Assembly: GCA_021851865.1 (NCBI GenBank)
Contig: JAJZBU010000004.1
Span: 41,489-105,488, forward strand
Origin: Pseudomonadota bacterium
GTDB taxonomy: Bacteria; Pseudomonadota; Gammaproteobacteria; Pseudomonadales; Moraxellaceae
Direction: 5' to 3'
Length of the DNA stretch: 64,000 nucleotides
Under the pieces are notes generated by a model that was not told the origin of the DNA, searched no databases, and was given only the letters and a program-made list of their open reading frames with translations. Positions within the stretch are counted from its first letter, which is position 1; every line of letters starts with the position of its first letter. Shown piece by piece: positions 1 through 12,295 of this stretch. A program made the position numbers and the translations under genes.

Positions 1-188
1 TGCCGCGCATCGTCACCTTGCATGATTTCAGCATCGCCCCGGTCAGTCACAACGCCACGGCGAGCAGTGGGTCGCCGCTGCTCGGCATGAGCATCACCGC
101 GATGACCTATCGTTATCTCGACAAGGGCGAGCTCGACAAGCTTGACAAGAAGGGCAAGGACAAGGCCGGCAAGGGAGGCGCGAAGTAG
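1..188 (+). CDS. pilO: PilO, type IV pilus inner-membrane alignment protein (3' end only)
   Basis: Only the last 62 codons lie in the window; the frame is open from base 3 to the TAG at 186-188. The visible part begins PRIVTLHDFSIAP, a segment typical of the C-terminal ferredoxin-like domain of PilO, and ends in a Lys/Gly/Asp-rich tail. PilO pairs with PilN in the inner membrane and passes the assembly complex on to the PilP lipoprotein. The call rests on this short match plus the directly following pilP and pilQ, which is the canonical pilMNOPQ order. The lysine-rich tail after the fold is longer than I would expect and may be lineage-specific. Confidence 0.85.
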   Translation, partial: PRIVTLHDFSIAPVSHNATASSGSPLLGMSITAMTYRYLDKGELDKLDKKGKDKAGKGGAK

Positions 189-189
189 T

Positions 190-729
190 ATGCGCAGATC
201 ATATCGAGTCCCGGTCATCGTCCTGGCCATTCTAGGCCTGTCGGCCTGTGGCCAGTCGAGCATGGACGAGCTCAAGGGCGAGTTGACCGCCATCACCATG
301 AAGCCGCGCGGCAAGATCGCACCCCTGCCGCAGCCGGTGGTCGTGCCAACGTTCATCTACGCCGCGCATCAGCTGCGCAGTCCGTTTACGCCACCGGGAG
401 CTGCGGTGGCGGCGAATCTGACGCTGGGCAAGAAAGTGGAGCCCGATCCGAATCGACTGCATGAGCCGCTCGAGTCCTATCCGCTCGAGTCGCTGCATAT
501 GCGTGGATCACTCGATTGGGCGAAGACGGGGCAGGTGCAGCAGGCCATCGTCGAAGACCCGAACGGCCAGGAGCATCTGGTGCGGGTGGGTAACTATATG
601 GGTAAAAATCAGGGGCGTATCGTGGCCATCACGTCGACGCAGATCGCCTTGATCGAGATCGTGCCGGATGGGCACGGGGGTTGGGTGGAGCGGCCACGCA
701 ACCTGCTGATCAGTCCTTCGGGCCGGTGA
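190..729 (+). CDS. pilP: PilP, type IV pilus assembly lipoprotein
   Basis: A 179-residue protein whose ATG lies one base after the pilO stop. The N-terminus MRRSYRVPVIVLAILGLSAC is a lipoprotein signal peptide with lipobox LSAC. The rest fits PilP: a Pro-rich linker, then a small C-terminal beta domain containing LHMRGSL and VRVGNYMGKNQG, the segment that contacts the secretin. PilP links the PilN/PilO inner-membrane complex to PilQ. An upstream in-frame ATG at 142 would overlap pilO by 47 bases and put charged residues in front of the signal peptide, so the start at 190 is preferred. It is presumably cotranscribed with pilO and pilQ. Confidence 0.93.
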   Translation: MRRSYRVPVIVLAILGLSACGQSSMDELKGELTAITMKPRGKIAPLPQPVVVPTFIYAAHQLRSPFTPPGAAVAANLTLGKKVEPDPNRLHEPLESYPLESLHMRGSLDWAKTGQVQQAIVEDPNGQEHLVRVGNYMGKNQGRIVAITSTQIALIEIVPDGHGGWVERPRNLLISPSGR

Positions 730-746
730 CACTGGAGAATAATGCG

Positions 747-2855
747 ATGTCGAACATCACTGAGGAGAAGCGACCGGTGTTCCGGAGTATCTTGGCAAAA
801 CAGACGCGCTGGCTGCTGCTGGCGCTGGCCGGTTGGGCGGGAGCGGTGTCGGCGCAGCCGGTGATGCTGCAAAAGGTCGATGTGACCACCTTGCCGGGGG
901 ATGAGCTGCAGCTGCTGCTCAGCTTCGATGGCACGCCGCCGCAGGCGGAAGGCTACGCCATCGATCAGCCGGCGCGCATTTCTCTCGATCTGCCCGGGGT
1001 GCGTAGCGCCCTGGCCAGCAAATATATCAGCCTGGGTACCGGTAACGCGCAGTCGATGTCGGTGCTCGATACGCCGGCGCGCACGCGTCTGATCATCAAG
1101 ATGGCGACGATGACCGGCTACAGCGAGCGGGTGCAGGGGCATCAGCTGATCGTGCGTGTCGGTCGTGCCGAAGCGGTGGCGCGTCAGCCGGCCGCGGCGC
1201 CGGCCGAGGCGAGAAACGCGCACAGCGTCGAGAACGTCAGTTTCCATCGTGGCGACGACGGTGCTGGTCTGCTCAACCTGACCCTGTCTGACGCCAACGC
1301 CATGGTCGACGTCAAGCAGGAAGGCAATCGCATCGTCGCGCATCTGCCTAGCACCAGTCTGCCGAACAAGTTCCGCCATCGCCTCGATGTCACCGATTTT
1401 GCGACGCCGGTGCATGACGTCAACATCACCAGCGACCGCCAGGGCACGCTCATCACCGTTGAGCCGCGGGGCGAATTCGAATACCTCGCCTACCAGGCGG
1501 ACAACCGCTTCACCATCAGCGTCAAGCCACTGACCGCCGATGACAAGGCGAAAAAGAAGGCCTTCGCCTACACCGGTCAGAAGCTCTCGCTCAACTTTCA
1601 GGACATCGACGTGCGTTCGGTGCTGCAGTTGATCGCCGACTTCACCAGCCTCAATCTGGTCGCCAGCGACACGGTCACCGGCAAGATCACCCTGCGTCTG
1701 CAGAATGTTCCCTGGGATCAGGCCCTCGACCTCATCCTCAAGACCAAGGGTCTGGCCAAGCGCACCATGGGCAATGTCATGCTGGTGGCGCCGGCGGATG
1801 AGATCGCGCGGCGCGAGAAGGAGGAGCTCGACGCCAGCCAGCGCAGTGAGGCGCTCGCCCCCCTGCATACCGAGTTCCTGCAGATCAGCTATGCCAAGGC
1901 GGAGGAGCTCGCCACCTTGCTCGCCAAGGTCATCAGCAGTCGCGGCAGCGTCAGCACCGACTCGCGCACCAACACCCTGATCATCAATGACACGGCGAAA
2001 AAGATCGACGAGATCCGTGAGATGGTGACGCGTCTCGACGTGCCGGTGCGGCAGGTGATGATCGAGGCGCGCGTCGTCCTCGCCAACACCAGCACCGACA
2101 AGGAGATGGGGGTCAGCTGGGGTATCGACGGCAGCCAGGTGAATGGCAGCTCGGCCATGCTCTTCGGCGGTTCGAACCAGACCATGCTCGACAGCGCCAC
2201 TTGGTGGTCGCAGCAGCAGGCTTCGCCGGGCGTGCCGGTGGTGCGCACCATCACCTATCCGCAGAACCTGGCAGTCGACATGAGCGCGCGGCAGACCGGC
2301 GGTTCGTCTTTCGCCCTCGGCTTCGTCAATGCGCGCGGCGATCTGCTCAACCTCGAATTGTCCGCTTTCCAGTCGGAAGGGCACGGCGACGTCGTCGCCA
2401 GCCCGCGGGTGATGACGGCGGACAACCAGATGGCGCGCATCGCCTCTGGTCAGCAGATTCCCTATCAGCAGGCGACGTCGAGCGGTGCCACCTCGACTTC
2501 CTTCAAAAATGCTGAGCTGTCTCTTGAGGTGACGCCGACGATCACGCCGGATGGCCGTATCCAGATGAAGCTGGCGGTCAACAAGGATTCGCCGAGCACA
2601 GCGGTGAGCAACAACCAGCTGCTCATCGACACCAACAGCATCAAGACCACCGTCCTGGTCAACGATGGCGAGACCGTCGTTCTCGGCGGCATCTATCAGA
2701 CGTCGGCGACGCGCGGTGTGCTCAAGGTGCCTCTGCTCGGCGACATCCCCATCCTTGGCGCACTCTTCCGCAAGGACACGGCGATCTCCACCAAGCAAGA
2801 GTTGCTGATCTTCATCACGCCGAAGATCTATAACGATGTCGTCGCCAGCCGCTGA
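747..2855 (+). CDS. pilQ: PilQ, type IV pilus outer-membrane secretin
   Basis: A 702-residue secretin that forms the outer-membrane channel for the pilus. After a signal peptide ending near VSAQP it has AMIN-type beta domains (roughly residues 30-260), an STN/N0 domain (LNFQDIDVRSVLQLIADF), an N1/secretin_N domain, and the C-terminal secretin barrel with VVASPRVMTADNQ, VNDGETVVLGGIY and the closing LKVPLLGDIPILGALFR and LLIFITPKI. The start at 747 has GGAG about ten bases upstream; the longer frame from 681 lies inside pilP. The AMIN domains are expected to bind peptidoglycan. The end overlaps aroK by 20 bases. Confidence 0.95.
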   Translation: MSNITEEKRPVFRSILAKQTRWLLLALAGWAGAVSAQPVMLQKVDVTTLPGDELQLLLSFDGTPPQAEGYAIDQPARISLDLPGVRSALASKYISLGTGNAQSMSVLDTPARTRLIIKMATMTGYSERVQGHQLIVRVGRAEAVARQPAAAPAEARNAHSVENVSFHRGDDGAGLLNLTLSDANAMVDVKQEGNRIVAHLPSTSLPNKFRHRLDVTDFATPVHDVNITSDRQGTLITVEPRGEFEYLAYQADNRFTISVKPLTADDKAKKKAFAYTGQKLSLNFQDIDVRSVLQLIADFTSLNLVASDTVTGKITLRLQNVPWDQALDLILKTKGLAKRTMGNVMLVAPADEIARREKEELDASQRSEALAPLHTEFLQISYAKAEELATLLAKVISSRGSVSTDSRTNTLIINDTAKKIDEIREMVTRLDVPVRQVMIEARVVLANTSTDKEMGVSWGIDGSQVNGSSAMLFGGSNQTMLDSATWWSQQQASPGVPVVRTITYPQNLAVDMSARQTGGSSFALGFVNARGDLLNLELSAFQSEGHGDVVASPRVMTADNQMARIASGQQIPYQQATSSGATSTSFKNAELSLEVTPTITPDGRIQMKLAVNKDSPSTAVSNNQLLIDTNSIKTTVLVNDGETVVLGGIYQTSATRGVLKVPLLGDIPILGALFRKDTAISTKQELLIFITPKIYNDVVASR

Positions 2856-3375
2856 TCTACAGGCGAAGGTGGCGCGCGTGTTTCTTATCGGCCCGATGGG
2901 GGCCGGTAAGAGCACGGTCGGTCGGCAGTTGGCGGAAGCTCTGCACCTCGACTTCTATGACTCCGATCAGGAGATCGAGCGACGTACCGGCGCCGATATC
3001 CCGTGGATCTTCGACGTTGAGGGCGAGCAGGGTTTTCGCGATCGCGAAGAGGCGGTGATCGATCTGCTGACGCAAAAGCCGCGCCTGTTGCTGGCGACGG
3101 GCGGCGGTGCCGTGTTGCGGCCGGTGAACCGTCAGCGTCTGCACGAGCGCGGTTTCGTCATCTACCTCAAGGCGCGCGTCGAGCAGCAGCTGGAGCGCAC
3201 CGCACGCGATCGTCATCGTCCCCTGCTGCGTACCGCCGACCCCGAGGCACGCCTGCGCGAGCTCATGCTGCAGCGCGAGCCCTTGTACCGCGAGACGGCG
3301 CATCTCATCATCGACACCGAGGGCGGATTGGCGCGTGACGTCACCGCCCGCATCATCAAACAGATGCGCGCTTAA
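2836..3375 (+). CDS. aroK: Shikimate kinase
   Basis: A 179-residue P-loop kinase that phosphorylates shikimate to shikimate 3-phosphate in chorismate synthesis. Seen in sequence: Walker [10 protein letters not shown], the DSDQEIE shikimate-binding region, FRDREEAVI, the LATGGGAV Walker B/substrate segment, and the RHRPLLR lid. Its ATG is inside the end of pilQ (20-base overlap), so the two are probably translationally coupled; pilQ-aroK-aroB adjacency is common in gammaproteobacteria. Length is normal for AroK. Confidence 0.96.
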   Translation: MSSPAADLQAKVARVFLIGPMGAGKSTVGRQLAEALHLDFYDSDQEIERRTGADIPWIFDVEGEQGFRDREEAVIDLLTQKPRLLLATGGGAVLRPVNRQRLHERGFVIYLKARVEQQLERTARDRHRPLLRTADPEARLRELMLQREPLYRETAHLIIDTEGGLARDVTARIIKQMRA

Positions 3376-3400
3376 TCTAGGCAGCGATTTGGCATACAAT
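3372..3400 (+). promoter_or_regulatory. Possible sigma70 promoter for aroB
   Basis: The aroK-aroB gap holds TACAAT at 3395-3400 with TTAATC at 3372-3377, spaced by 17 bases. The -10 is good and the -35 is poor. It could give aroB and the downstream SPOR gene transcription independent of the pil operon. Confidence 0.35.
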
Positions 3401-3430
3401 GACCGCCTTGTCTGCGCTCGAGAGGTTCGC

Positions 3431-4505
3431 ATGATCACGGTTGAGGTCGCGCTACCAGGCCGCGCCTATCCCATCCACATCGCCGCGGGCCTGTTGGCGC
3501 GCGCTGATCTGCTCTTGCCGCACATCCCGGGTCGACAGGTTCTGGTGGTGAGCAACCCTACGGTGGCCGCTCTCTACATGGCGCCGCTGCGCGCTACCTT
3601 GCAGGCGGCGGGATTGCGCGTCGCCGAGCATCTGCTGCCCGACGGCGAGGTCTATAAGGATCTTGAGCACGTCGCCGGTATCTTCGACACTCTGCTCGCT
3701 GAAAACATGGACCGGCGCTGCACGGTGCTCGCTCTCGGCGGTGGCGTCGTCGGTGACATGGCCGGGTTCGCCGCCGCCTGCTATCAGCGCGGGGTGAATT
3801 TCATCCAGGTGCCGACCACCCTGCTGGCGCAGGTCGACTCCAGTGTCGGCGGCAAGACCGGCGTCAACCATGCGCGCGGCAAGAACATGATCGGCGCCTT
3901 CAAGCAGCCGTCCTTGGTGTTGATCGATACCGCGGTTCTGGCGACCTTGCCGCGCCGCGAGTTGGCGGCGGGACTGGCGGAAGTCATCAAGTACGGGCTC
4001 ATCCGCGACGCCGACTTCCTGCACTGGCTGGGCGCGCACGCCGACGCGCTGCTGCAGGGCGAACCACAGGCGCTGGCGCAGGCCATCGCCGTCAGCTGTC
4101 GGCACAAGGCCGCGGTCGTCATCGCCGATGAATTCGAGCAGGGCGAGCGCGCCTTGCTCAACCTCGGACATACCTTCGGGCACGCCATCGAGACCCATAC
4201 CGGCTATGGCAGCTGGTTGCATGGCGAGGCCGTCGCCGTCGGCATGCTGATGGCAGCGCGCATGTCGCAAGGGCGCGGTGATCTGAGCGCTGACGAGGTC
4301 GCCGGGCTTGAGGATCTGCTGCGTCGCTGTGGTCTGCCGACGCAAGCACCGGCGATGCAGGCGGCCGACTTCCAAAGCTGGATGGCGCACGACAAAAAAG
4401 TGCTCGATGGCCGCCAACGCTTGGTGTTGCTGCGCGCCCTCGGGCATGCTGAAGTGGTCGAGGTCGACGCTGATGAGCTGCACCGGGCTTTGCTGGAGAT
4501 GCTGC

Positions 4506-4513
<8 letters not shown>
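3431..4513 (+). CDS. aroB: 3-dehydroquinate synthase
   Basis: A 360-residue enzyme that converts DAHP to 3-dehydroquinate using NAD and a divalent metal. Motifs include [16 protein letters not shown] (NAD binding), [30 protein letters not shown] and the metal-ligand region [11 protein letters not shown] with HGEAVAVG. The start at 3431 ([10 protein letters not shown]) matches where family members begin; the longer frame from 3335 reads into aroK. It ends overlapping the ATG of the SPOR gene by 8 bases. Confidence 0.96.
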
Positions 4514-5129
<616 letters not shown>

Positions 5130-5158
5130 GACCCAGTGGCGGGCAGATTTGGGGGTGT

Positions 5159-5187
5159 TTGCCCTTGTCGTCATAAGCTAGTAATAT
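5159..5187 (+). promoter_or_regulatory. Possible promoter of the gltBD operon
   Basis: In the 138-base gap before gltB, TTGCCC (5159-5164) and TAATAT (5182-5187) are 17 bases apart, each matching four of six consensus positions. The leader that follows contains a small inverted repeat GGCCTG...CAGGCC. This is a weak, position-supported call. Confidence 0.35.
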
Positions 5188-5267
5188 AGTCTGCCTTTTT
5201 TGTGGCCTTCGGCCTGCCTCGTACAGGCCCGCCTTCCTTAACGCTCTGTTTTTTAAGGGTGCTGCCC

Positions 5268-8200
5268 ATGCAAGAAGCTGCCCGCGCGAAGGGGCTCTAC
5301 AGCCCTGATGATGTCCGCGATAATTGTGGATTCGGAATGATCGCGCATCGTCGCGGCGAAGCCAGCCACGACCTGGTCAGGACGGCCATACATTCGCTCA
5401 GCTGCATGACGCACCGAGGCGCCATCGCGGCCGATGGCAAGACGGGTGACGGCTGCGGGCTCATGCTGAAGATGCCGCAGAAGTTTTTCCGCACGATCGC
5501 GGAAGAGCAGTGGGAGGCGACCCTGTCGCCGGTCTTCGCCGTCGGCATGGTCTTTCTCCATCCCGACGCCGCCATGGCCGCCGAGGCGCAGCGCGTGCTC
5601 GGTGAGCAGATCCGCGCCGAAGGCCTGCAGATCGTCGGCTGGCGGCCTCTGCCGGTGAATCCCGAGGTTTGCGGCGAGATCGCCCGGCGCAGTCTGCCGC
5701 AGTTCCAGCAGGTCTTCGTCGACGCCCCCGGTCATGACGAGGCCAGCTGCAATCGCAAGCTCTTCCTGGCGCGCCGGCGTGCCGAGCAGCGACTGGCCAG
5801 CGACGAGTATTTCTACGTGCCATCGCTATCGGCGAGCGTCGTGGTCTACAAGGGTCTGGTCATGCCCGCCGACCTGACCCACTTCTACACAGACCTCGCC
5901 GATGAACGGCTGACGTCTTCCATCGTCGTCTTCCATCAGCGCTTCTCCACCAACACCCTGCCGCGTTGGCCGCTGGCGCATCCTTTCCGCTATCTCGCGC
6001 ACAATGGCGAGATCAACACGATCAGCGGCAATCGCGCCTGGGCCATGGCGCGCGCGCCGAAGTTCGTCAATCCCTTGCTGCCTGGGGTGGAAAAATTTCA
6101 TCCCCTCGTCAACCTGCGCGGCTCCGACTCCTCCAGCATGGACAATATGCTGGAAATTCTGATCAGTGGCGGCATGGATCTCTTCCGCGCCCTGCGTCTG
6201 ATGGTGCCGCCGGCTTGGCAGAACGTCGAGACCATGGACGCCGATCTGCGCGCCTTTTATGAATACAACTCCAAGCACATGGAAGCCTGGGATGGCCCTG
6301 CCGGCATCGTCACCACGGATGGCCGCTACGCCGTCTGCATGCTCGATCGCAATGGTCTGCGGCCTTCCCGTTGGGTCATCACGCGCAATGGCTACATCAC
6401 CCTGGCGTCGGAGATCGGCGTCTGGGACTATCGCCCCGAAGAAGTGGTGGCCAAAGGTCGCGTCGGGCCAGGACAGATCCTCGCCGTCGACACGCAAAGC
6501 GGTGAGCTCTTGCGGACCGCCGACATCGACGCCCGCCTCAAGGCGGCGCATCCCTACAAGGACTGGCTGCGCACCCAAGTGCTGCGCATCGACCACGACG
6601 AAGAAGTGGAGAAGGAATTCTGCCGTTACGCCGACGCTGAACAGCTGAAAGTGCAGCAAAAGCTCTTTCTGATGAGCATGGAAGAGCGTGACCAGATTCT
6701 GCGGCCGCTCGCCGAGGTCGGTCAGGAAGCCGTCGGTTCAATGGGCGATGACACGCCGATGGCGGTCTTGTCCCTGCGTGAACGTCATCTCGCCGACTAT
6801 TTCCGCCAGCAGTTCGCTCAGGTCACCAACCCTCCGATCGATCCGCTGCGCGAAGCCATCGTCATGTCGCTCGAGACTTGCCTCGGTGCCGAGCAGCACG
6901 TTTTCGAAGTCGCGCCCAAGCACGCTGATCGTGCCATCCTGGCGTCGCCGGTGCTGTCGCACAGCAAGATGGAGCAGATCCGTAATATCGATCGCCCGGG
7001 CTACCGTTTGCAGCAGATCGATCTGTTCTATGCGCCTGAACGGGGTCTGCGCGCCGCCATCGAGGACCTTTGCCGCGTCGCCGAAAGCGCCGTGCGTTCC
7101 GGTGTCACCCTGCTTTTGCTCAGCGACCGCAAGGTGCAGCGCGACCTCTTGCCGATACATGCCTTGCTGGCGACCGGCGCTGTGCATCACCACCTGATCG
7201 ATTGTGGTCTGCGTTGCGACGCCAACGTGCTGCTGGAGACCGGTACGGCGCGCGATCCGCACCACTTTGCCACCCTCATCGGTTTCGGTGCCACCGCCAT
7301 CTACCCCTATCTCGCCTACGATGTCATCCATGACATGGTGCGCACCGGCGAACTGCTCGGCGATCCGCTCGAGCTGCAGTCGAATTATCGCAAAGGCCTC
7401 AACAAGGGCCTGCTCAAGATCCTCTCCAAGATGGGCATCTCGACGGTGGCTTCTTACCGTGGCGCCCAGCTCTTTGAAGCGGTCGGTCTCGCCAGCGAAG
7501 TGGTCAATCTCTGCTTCCGTGGCGTCGCCAGTCGCATCGAGGGAGCCGGTTTTGCTGAACTCGAGCAGGACCAGAAGGCCTTGCAGGAACTCGCCTTCAA
7601 GGTGCGTCAGCCGGTCGATGTCGGCGGTGTGCTCAAATTCGTCCACGGCAAGGAATACCACGCCTTCAATCCTGATGTCATCGCCGACTTGCATCGAGCC
7701 GTGCACTCCGGCGATTACCAACATTATCGCCAGTACGCCGATCGGGTGAATGGTCGTCCGGTGGCGACCTTGCGCGATCTCATGGTGCCGAAGGCCGGCC
7801 TCACCCCGATCGACCTGGCGCAGGTGGAAGGCATCGAAGCCATCCTGCCGCGTTTCGACTCGGCCGGCATGTCCCTCGGCGCTCTGTCGCCGGAGGCGCA
7901 CGAGTCCATCGCCATCGCCATGAACACCCTGGGTGGGCGTTCCAACTCCGGTGAGGGCGGCGAGGATCCGGCGCGTTACGGCACCTTGCGCAACTCCAAG
8001 ATCAAGCAGGTGGCGTCGGGACGTTTCGGCGTCACGCCGGCCTACCTGATGTCAGCGGAAGTTCTGCAGATCAAGGTGGCGCAGGGCGCCAAGCCGGGTG
8101 AAGGCGGGCAGTTGCCGGGGGGCAAGGTCAATGCTCTCATCGCGCGTCTGCGCTACTCGGTGCCGGGGGTCACGCTGATCTCGCCGCCGCCGCATCATGA

Positions 8201-9728
8201 CATCTATTCGATCGAGGATCTGGCACAGCTGATCTTCGATCTGAAACAGGTCAATCCGCAGGCGCAAGTGTCGGTGAAGCTGGTCTCTGAGCCCGGTGTC
8301 GGCACCATCGCCGCCGGCGTCGCCAAGGCCTATGCCGATTTCATCACCATCTCGGGCTATGATGGCGGCACCGCGGCCTCGCCCTTAAGTTCCATTCATT
8401 ACGCCGGCTCGCCTTGGGAATTGGGGATTGCCGAAGCGCAACAGGCGCTGTGCGCCAACGATCTGCGCGGCAAGGTGCGGGTGCAGACCGATGGCGGCCT
8501 CAAGACCGGCCTCGACGTCGTCAAGGCGGCCATCCTCGGCGCCGAGTCCTTCGGCTTCGGCACGACGCCGATGGTCGCTCTCGGCTGCAAATATCTGCGC
8601 ATCTGTCATCTCAACAACTGCGCCACCGGCGTCGCCACACAACGCGAAGATCTGCGCGAACAGCACTACATCGGCGAGCCGGAGATGTTGATGAACTTCT
8701 TCCGCTTCGTCGCCATGGAGACGCGCGAGTGGATGGCTCGCTTCGGCGTGCGTTCCTTGGCGGAGCTCATCGGGCGCACCGATCTTCTCGAGATTCTGCC
8801 GGGTGTGACGAGCAAGCATCAGCGCCTCGATCTGCGTCCCCTTCTCGCCAATCCGCACGTGCAGGACAAACCGCAGTTCTGTCAGGTGGAGCGCAATCAG
8901 CCTTTCGATCAGGGAATCCTGGCCGAGCGCATGGTCGCGGCGATCCTGCCGGCCATCGAAAAGAGGTCGGGCGGCGTGTTCGAGTTCAAGGTCGGCAACT
9001 GCGATCGCTCCCTCGGTGCCCGCCTGTCCGGTGAAATCGCGCGGCGTTATGGCGATCTTGGCATGCAGTCCACCCCGATCGAGCTGCGCCTGACCGGCAC
9101 CGCCGGCCAGAGCTTCGGCGTGTGGAACGCCGGGGGGCTGCACATGCACCTCGAAGGCGACGCCAATGACTACGTCGGCAAGGGCATGGCCGGTGGTAAG
9201 CTGGTCATCGTGCCGCCGACGGGATCACCCTTCGCCTCGCAGGAGACGGCCATCATCGGCAATACCTGTCTTTATGGCGCCACCGGCGGACGGCTGTTCG
9301 CGGCCGGCACTGCCGGCGAGCGCTTTGCCGTGCGCAACTCCGGCTGCCACGCCGTCATCGAAGGCGCCGGCGATCACTGCTGTGAATATATGACCGGTGG
9401 CCTGGTCACCGTCCTCGGGCGCACCGGCCTCAATTTCGGCGCCGGCATGACCGGCGGCTTCGCCTACGTCCTCGATCTCGAGAACGACTTCTTCGACCGC
9501 TGCAATCATGAGCTGATCGATCTGCATCGCATCAGCACCGAGCCGATGGAAGCGCACCGGCATCATCTGCGCGAAGTGCTCGAAGAATACGTCGCCGAGA
9601 CCGACAGTGCCTGGGGACGTTCGCTCCTGCAGCGATTCGATGAGATGGCGCGCAAGTTCTGGTTGGTCAAGCCAAAGGCGGCCAACATGAAAGAGCTGCT
9701 CAACAGCGTACGCCGTAATCCGATGTGA
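5268..9728 (+). CDS. gltB: Glutamate synthase (NADPH), large subunit
   Basis: A 1486-residue enzyme that, with GltD, makes two glutamates from glutamine and 2-oxoglutarate. The start at 5268 gives a short propeptide before the conserved Cys of [12 protein letters not shown], the nucleophile of the class II glutaminase domain exposed by processing. Later segments include the FMN-binding synthase domain with [17 protein letters not shown], the 3Fe-4S cysteine cluster in [19 protein letters not shown], and the C-terminal beta-helix (GXXG repeats such as [19 protein letters not shown]). Length is normal. gltD follows after 28 bases, so they form an operon. A longer frame from 5202 adds residues not seen in the family. 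Confidence 0.97.
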   Translation: MQEAARAKGLYSPDDVRDNCGFGMIAHRRGEASHDLVRTAIHSLSCMTHRGAIAADGKTGDGCGLMLKMPQKFFRTIAEEQWEATLSPVFAVGMVFLHPDAAMAAEAQRVLGEQIRAEGLQIVGWRPLPVNPEVCGEIARRSLPQFQQVFVDAPGHDEASCNRKLFLARRRAEQRLASDEYFYVPSLSASVVVYKGLVMPADLTHFYTDLADERLTSSIVVFHQRFSTNTLPRWPLAHPFRYLAHNGEINTISGNRAWAMARAPKFVNPLLPGVEKFHPLVNLRGSDSSSMDNMLEILISGGMDLFRALRLMVPPAWQNVETMDADLRAFYEYNSKHMEAWDGPAGIVTTDGRYAVCMLDRNGLRPSRWVITRNGYITLASEIGVWDYRPEEVVAKGRVGPGQILAVDTQSGELLRTADIDARLKAAHPYKDWLRTQVLRIDHDEEVEKEFCRYADAEQLKVQQKLFLMSMEERDQILRPLAEVGQEAVGSMGDDTPMAVLSLRERHLADYFRQQFAQVTNPPIDPLREAIVMSLETCLGAEQHVFEVAPKHADRAILASPVLSHSKMEQIRNIDRPGYRLQQIDLFYAPERGLRAAIEDLCRVAESAVRSGVTLLLLSDRKVQRDLLPIHALLATGAVHHHLIDCGLRCDANVLLETGTARDPHHFATLIGFGATAIYPYLAYDVIHDMVRTGELLGDPLELQSNYRKGLNKGLLKILSKMGISTVASYRGAQLFEAVGLASEVVNLCFRGVASRIEGAGFAELEQDQKALQELAFKVRQPVDVGGVLKFVHGKEYHAFNPDVIADLHRAVHSGDYQHYRQYADRVNGRPVATLRDLMVPKAGLTPIDLAQVEGIEAILPRFDSAGMSLGALSPEAHESIAIAMNTLGGRSNSGEGGEDPARYGTLRNSKIKQVASGRFGVTPAYLMSAEVLQIKVAQGAKPGEGGQLPGGKVNALIARLRYSVPGVTLISPPPHHDIYSIEDLAQLIFDLKQVNPQAQVSVKLVSEPGVGTIAAGVAKAYADFITISGYDGGTAASPLSSIHYAGSPWELGIAEAQQALCANDLRGKVRVQTDGGLKTGLDVVKAAILGAESFGFGTTPMVALGCKYLRICHLNNCATGVATQREDLREQHYIGEPEMLMNFFRFVAMETREWMARFGVRSLAELIGRTDLLEILPGVTSKHQRLDLRPLLANPHVQDKPQFCQVERNQPFDQGILAERMVAAILPAIEKRSGGVFEFKVGNCDRSLGARLSGEIARRYGDLGMQSTPIELRLTGTAGQSFGVWNAGGLHMHLEGDANDYVGKGMAGGKLVIVPPTGSPFASQETAIIGNTCLYGATGGRLFAAGTAGERFAVRNSGCHAVIEGAGDHCCEYMTGGLVTVLGRTGLNFGAGMTGGFAYVLDLENDFFDRCNHELIDLHRISTEPMEAHRHHLREVLEEYVAETDSAWGRSLLQRFDEMARKFWLVKPKAANMKELLNSVRRNPM

Positions 9729-9753
9729 CGGGTGCATCCGAACCGAGGTCTGA

Positions 9754-11181
<1,428 letters not shown>

Positions 11182-11216
11182 AAACCGGCATGGCGCCGGT
11201 GAGGGAGGATGAGTGT

Positions 11217-12281
11217 ATGGCCGAGTTACACAATGATCGTTTCTTGCGTGCCCTACAGGGGCAGGCGGTGGACCGTACACCCGTCTGGATGATGCGTCAG
11301 GCCGGGCGCTATCTGCCGGAGTATCGCGCGTCGCGGGCGCGTGCCGGTAGCTTTCTCGATCTTTGCAAAAACCCCGAGTTGGCCTGCGAGGTCACCCTGC
11401 AGCCGCTTGCCCGCTATGAGCTCGATGCCGCCATCCTCTTCTCCGACATCCTGACCATCCCCGACGCCATGGGCCTCGGCCTCTATTTCGAAGAAGGCGA
11501 AGGGCCACGCTTTCGGCATCCGGTGCGCACCGAGGCCGACATCCTCGCTTTGCCGCAGCTACGCGCCGAGGTCGATCTCGACTACGTCATGCAGGCGGTC
11601 ACGACGATACGCTCGGCCCTCGCCGGTCGCGTGCCGCTGATCGGCTTTTCCGGCTCGCCCTGGACCCTCGCCTGCTACATGGTGCAAGGCGGCAGCAGCC
11701 GCGATTTCCGGCAGATCAAGACCCTGCTCTATCGCAGCCCGGAGCTGATGCACGCCCTGCTCGAACGTCTCGCCGTGGCCGTCACCGACTATCTTAATGC
11801 CCAGATCCGTGCCGGCGCCCAGGCGGTGCAGATTTTTGACACCTGGGGCGGGGTGCTGGCGGAAGGCGCTTATCAGGCCTTCTCGCTCGCCTATATGCAG
11901 CGCATCGTCGCCGGTCTCCTGCGCGAGCATGAGGGACGTCGCGTCCCGGTCATCCTTTTCACCAAAGGTGGCGGTGGCTGGCTCGAGGCCTTGTCGGCGA
12001 GCGGCGCCGACGCCATCGGACTGGACTGGACGGTGCACCTTGGCGACGCCCGTCGCCGCGTTGCCGGCCGTTGTGCCTTGCAAGGCAATATGGATCCCGC
12101 CGTGCTCTATGCCGAACCGGCGACGATCCGCGCCGAGGTGGCGCGTCTGCTCGAGCAGTATGGCGCCGGCCCGGGCCATGTCTTCAATCTCGGTCATGGC
12201 ATCGAACAGCACGTCGATCCTGACGCGCCCAAGGTCTTCATCGACGCTGTGCATGAGCTGAGCGCCGGCTACCACGGCTGA
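11217..12281 (+). CDS. hemE: Uroporphyrinogen decarboxylase
   Basis: A 354-residue cofactor-free TIM-barrel enzyme that decarboxylates the four acetate arms of uroporphyrinogen III to give coproporphyrinogen III. Diagnostic segments are [16 protein letters not shown] near the N-terminus, the active-site [34 protein letters not shown] and FDTWGG. The ATG at 11217 has GGGAGGA about ten bases upstream; the frame from 11190 is an artificial extension. The gltBD-hemE order is shared with Pseudomonas and relatives. Confidence 0.97.
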   Translation: MAELHNDRFLRALQGQAVDRTPVWMMRQAGRYLPEYRASRARAGSFLDLCKNPELACEVTLQPLARYELDAAILFSDILTIPDAMGLGLYFEEGEGPRFRHPVRTEADILALPQLRAEVDLDYVMQAVTTIRSALAGRVPLIGFSGSPWTLACYMVQGGSSRDFRQIKTLLYRSPELMHALLERLAVAVTDYLNAQIRAGAQAVQIFDTWGGVLAEGAYQAFSLAYMQRIVAGLLREHEGRRVPVILFTKGGGGWLEALSASGADAIGLDWTVHLGDARRRVAGRCALQGNMDPAVLYAEPATIRAEVARLLEQYGAGPGHVFNLGHGIEQHVDPDAPKVFIDAVHELSAGYHG

Positions 12282-12295
12282 CGCTGGGAGGAGTT

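Noticed and set aside
609..2915. 768-codon open frame on the minus strand over pilQ
   Set aside because: It is a GC-rich shadow frame: Arg/Asp/His-rich, no domain, and wholly antisense to a clear PilQ secretin. The same applies to long antisense frames over gltD (9700-11280), hemE (11559-12275), aroB (3452-4558) and dsbA/endonuclease (44451-45929).
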